From JAPOXR01 sp965116115 (GTDB lineage Bacteria > Pseudomonadota > Alphaproteobacteria > Rhodobacterales > Rhodobacteraceae): a stretch of 64,000 nucleotides of DNA. Both the position numbers and the translations under genes were made by a program. Where the stretch lies: positions 3,968,001-4,032,000 of the forward strand of contig OZ220486.1 of the NCBI GenBank assembly GCA_965116115.1, written 5' to 3'. This document shows, piece by piece, positions 61,860-64,000 of this stretch (its first letter is position 1; each line of letters opens with the position of its first letter). The notes beneath the pieces were generated by a model that did not search any database, was not told the origin of the DNA, and saw only the letters and a program-made list of their open reading frames with translations.

Positions 61860-63523
61860 TGCGCATCGGGCGGGCCAGACAGGCCGAGGCGCTGGCCAAC
61901 GGCATTCTCTACCAGACTGAATTTCCGGCTTGGAACGAAATCGCCGCCGCGCACCGGGACGGCGCTTATTATGTCCTGCCGGGCTGGAAGTGGTCGCCGG
62001 AATTCCTCGATCCGTGCCGCGCCCTCCTGGAGCGCGGCTTTCCGCCGCTGGACGGCGCCGCCGTCAACACCGTGACCATGGAGGAACTGTTCGCGTTCTA
62101 CGACGAGGCGGCGCAGCGCGGCACGACGGTTTCAGGGGCCGTCGATTCGGCGCAGGCGAAGCTGGCGAAAATATTGGCGGACGCCGCCTCGGCGCGCGCA
62201 TCCGACCTGAAAGTCATAGAGAATGACGGTCGCGCGCGCATCCGCATCAAGGTGGCCGGGCGCGAGTTCACCGGCAGCCTGGCTCTGACCGCGGCCGAGG
62301 GCAAGAGCGTCATCTCCAGCGTTTTCGACGCCCGCGACGAGGGCACCGGGGACTCGACCGCGATCACCGGCCGCTTCCAGTCATTCAGCGTCAGTCCCGG
62401 CACGCAGCGCCTCCGGCTGCCGGCCGGCGTCATCAAGATGCGCGGCCAGCGCGGATTCCATGAACAGGCCGCCGGCCTCGGCGACCACATGGTGCTGCGC
62501 CTGTTCTACTCCGATGCCGCCCAAAGGGAGACAGCGACGCTGGAAGCGCTCGGTTTCGACGCCGAAGTGCAGACGGCCCTGGAGCGGGCACGCGCCAAAC
62601 TGGCCGGCGGCGTCATCATCGCCGGGGCCACCGGCGACGGCAAGTCCACCACTCTCGTTCGTTGCCTGCAGACCCTGTACGAGGAGCATCTTCGGAACAT
62701 TTCCATCGTCACCATCGAGGATCCCGTCGAATACCGCATCAACGGCGATGGAATCATTCAGATTCCGGTGCGTTCCGCCGGCGACGCGGCGGAGCGCACC
62801 GCCGCCTTCCGGCAGGCACTGATGCATTTCGTGCGAATCAATCCCGATGTCGGGGCGATCTCGGAAATCCGGGACGCGGAAGCCGCCAAGGAGGCGCTTC
62901 AGTTCATCGACACCGGCCACCAGGTCTGGACGACCATCCACGGTTCGACCGCGAACGGGATTCTCTTCCGGCTCATCGAGATGGGAATACCGCCGGAGGA
63001 ACTGTGCAAGCCGGGATCAATCGAACTGCTGATGAAACAGTCGCTGGCGCCGATTCTCTGCGACTGCGCCCGCCCGGCAGCCGATGCGAAAACACACAAG
63101 GAAAGGCACGTAGGCGAGCAGATCTCCCGGCTGGATGCAGATCCGGAGCGCATACGGCTGCGCAACGTCGAGGGATGCCCGGAATGCCGCCCCGCCACTG
63201 ACGACGCCGTCGCCGTCGCCGCCTGGACCGGCTACCGGCGGCAGACCGCGGTCGCCGAGATCATCATTCCGGACGCGGCCTATTTTGAAGCCGTGCGCCG
63301 CCGCGACAGTTTCGCCGCCCTTAACCACTGGCTGACACCTGCCGCCTCCGGAGGCCTCGGCGGCACATCGCTGGACGTGAAGCTGACGCGGCTGGTGCTC
63401 GACGGACGGCTGGACCCATGCGACGCTGTCCGCAAGGGGGTAGACATCCAAAAGGTGGATATTGAACGTCTGCATGACCGCCCGCCCGGCATTGCCCGCC
63501 TGCGGTCGGTGGCGGCGTCATGA
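61859..63523 (+). CDS. pilQ: PilQ-type pilus assembly ATPase (GspE/PilB superfamily)
   Basis: This 554-residue protein has an N-terminal region of about 200 residues, then the secretion ATPase core: Walker A GATGDGKSTT (about 256-265), Asp box VTIEDPVEYRI, Walker B variant VGAISEIRDAEAAKEAL and His box TGHQVWTTIHGSTA. A tetracysteine zinc site follows (CDCARPA and GCPECR). It powers pilin polymerisation in the cytoplasm. Length and the following GspF-like gene fit R64 PilQ better than the shorter DotB/TraJ. ATG 61859 overlaps the PilP stop. Confidence 0.85.
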   Translation: MRIGRARQAEALANGILYQTEFPAWNEIAAAHRDGAYYVLPGWKWSPEFLDPCRALLERGFPPLDGAAVNTVTMEELFAFYDEAAQRGTTVSGAVDSAQAKLAKILADAASARASDLKVIENDGRARIRIKVAGREFTGSLALTAAEGKSVISSVFDARDEGTGDSTAITGRFQSFSVSPGTQRLRLPAGVIKMRGQRGFHEQAAGLGDHMVLRLFYSDAAQRETATLEALGFDAEVQTALERARAKLAGGVIIAGATGDGKSTTLVRCLQTLYEEHLRNISIVTIEDPVEYRINGDGIIQIPVRSAGDAAERTAAFRQALMHFVRINPDVGAISEIRDAEAAKEALQFIDTGHQVWTTIHGSTANGILFRLIEMGIPPEELCKPGSIELLMKQSLAPILCDCARPAADAKTHKERHVGEQISRLDADPERIRLRNVEGCPECRPATDDAVAVAAWTGYRRQTAVAEIIIPDAAYFEAVRRRDSFAALNHWLTPAASGGLGGTSLDVKLTRLVLDGRLDPCDAVRKGVDIQKVDIERLHDRPPGIARLRSVAAS

Positions 63524-64000
63524 TCCGCGACCGGCTGCACCGGGCGGGCTTCGGCCTGCGGGTGCGCGCCGAGGTCTGGCAGACCTTGGCCGATTTCAGC
63601 GCCACCGGGCTGGAGTTGGGAGCGGCGATTGAAACCACGGCGGCCATCTACCGCGACCGCGGCGACCGAAGCGTGGCGCACATCCTCGGAGAACTGCGGC
63701 GGTCTCTGGGCGCCGGCGCGATGCGCCCGGCAATCATGCGCTACGCGCCCGATGACGCGCTTATGTTTTCCGGCGAAGGGCGGATCGAGGCGGCGCCGAT
63801 GTTCGCCGGGGCCGCGAAAATCGCACGCGGGCGGCTGACGCTGCGGCGCGCGGTCCGTTCGGCGCTGGCCGGGCCGCTGCTGGCTGTTCTGGCGTTGGTC
63901 GGGCTGTACTACATTCTGGGCGCGTCGCTGTTTCCGGCTGTCCGGGAGCTGGCGCCGCCGGAACGCTGGCCGCTGTACGCCAAGGTGATCCACGTCATCG
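63522..64000 (+). CDS. pilR: PilR-like pilus inner-membrane platform protein (5' part)
   Basis: The gene starts in overlap with the ATPase stop and runs off the window after 159 codons. The first half is a cytoplasmic helical GspF domain (LADFSATGLELGAAIETTAA, ILGELRRSLGAGAMRPAIM) followed by the first membrane helix ALAGPLLAVLALVGLYYIL. GspF/PilC/PilR proteins anchor the ATPase to the pilus platform. The rest lies outside the window. Confidence 0.82.

Noticed and set aside
1..64000. CRISPR arrays
   Set aside because: No series of regularly spaced direct repeats was seen, and no cas-type genes.
1..64000. tRNA or rRNA genes
   Set aside because: No cloverleaf-like or conserved rRNA segments were noticed, including next to the integrase fragments.
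1..64000. Relaxase, coupling protein or oriT
   Set aside because: No protein with relaxase His-cluster or coupling ATPase motifs was found, and no nic-site repeat could be supported, so none is reported.

Overview
This 64 kb window is a GC-rich bacterial segment, probably from a proteobacterium. An alphaproteobacterium is plausible from codon use and family types, but no marker gene proves it. The backbone is an IncI/Dot-Icm-like (type IVB) conjugation or secretion locus plus type IVB (R64-like) pilus genes. Into it has been set a large amount of accessory DNA: two defence clusters, two restriction-modification pairs, at least four insertion sequence families and several small non-autonomous elements.

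Layout. 0-11 kb (minus strand, visibly lower GC) holds a defence operon: a type II-like restriction endonuclease, a TSPPF-motif DNA methyltransferase and a 1695-residue nuclease/STAND-type NTPase resembling Avs anti-phage proteins. An intact IS110-family element lies downstream and a broken trypsin-like protease gene upstream. 11-12.7 kb is an IS5-family element beside a frameshifted serine resolvase. 12.8-36.8 kb (plus strand) holds exported proteins, a PilS-type prepilin, a Cys-repeat exported protein, an ankyrin/LysM protein, a DUF5131/TcmP pair, a strawberry-notch-type helicase flanked by an unknown protein and a PcfJ-like protein, a DUF4145 protein, and a PilO-like protein. It also holds an ISAs1 relic and a 0.2 kb MITE.

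37-51.7 kb is an accessory island between two pieces of a P4-type tyrosine integrase. It contains Kiwa-like kwaA and kwaB genes in convergent orientation, separated by a degenerate IS5 copy, then tandem degenerate IS110 copies. After these comes a five-gene operon: GIY-YIG protein, DGQHR/DndB-like protein, SF2 helicase, GHKL ATPase, PLD-family nuclease. A 159-bp MITE has split the ATPase gene and an IS256-family element has split the PLD gene. Both insertions carry exact target duplications, so both proteins can be restored in frame.

51.8-54.4 kb is a PstI/BsuBI-type restriction-modification pair. 54.8-64 kb returns to the transfer locus: a membrane/coiled-coil protein, DotA/TraY, an IcmV/TraX-like protein and a small exported protein on the minus strand. 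On the plus strand, diverging from them, are DotD, DotC, PilP, the PilQ ATPase and the start of PilR.

The transfer genes should build a cell-envelope channel (DotA, DotC, DotD) and a thin pilus (PilO, PilP, PilQ, PilR, PilS). No relaxase, coupling protein or oriT was recognised, so whether this is a plasmid, an ICE or a chromosomal remnant is open.
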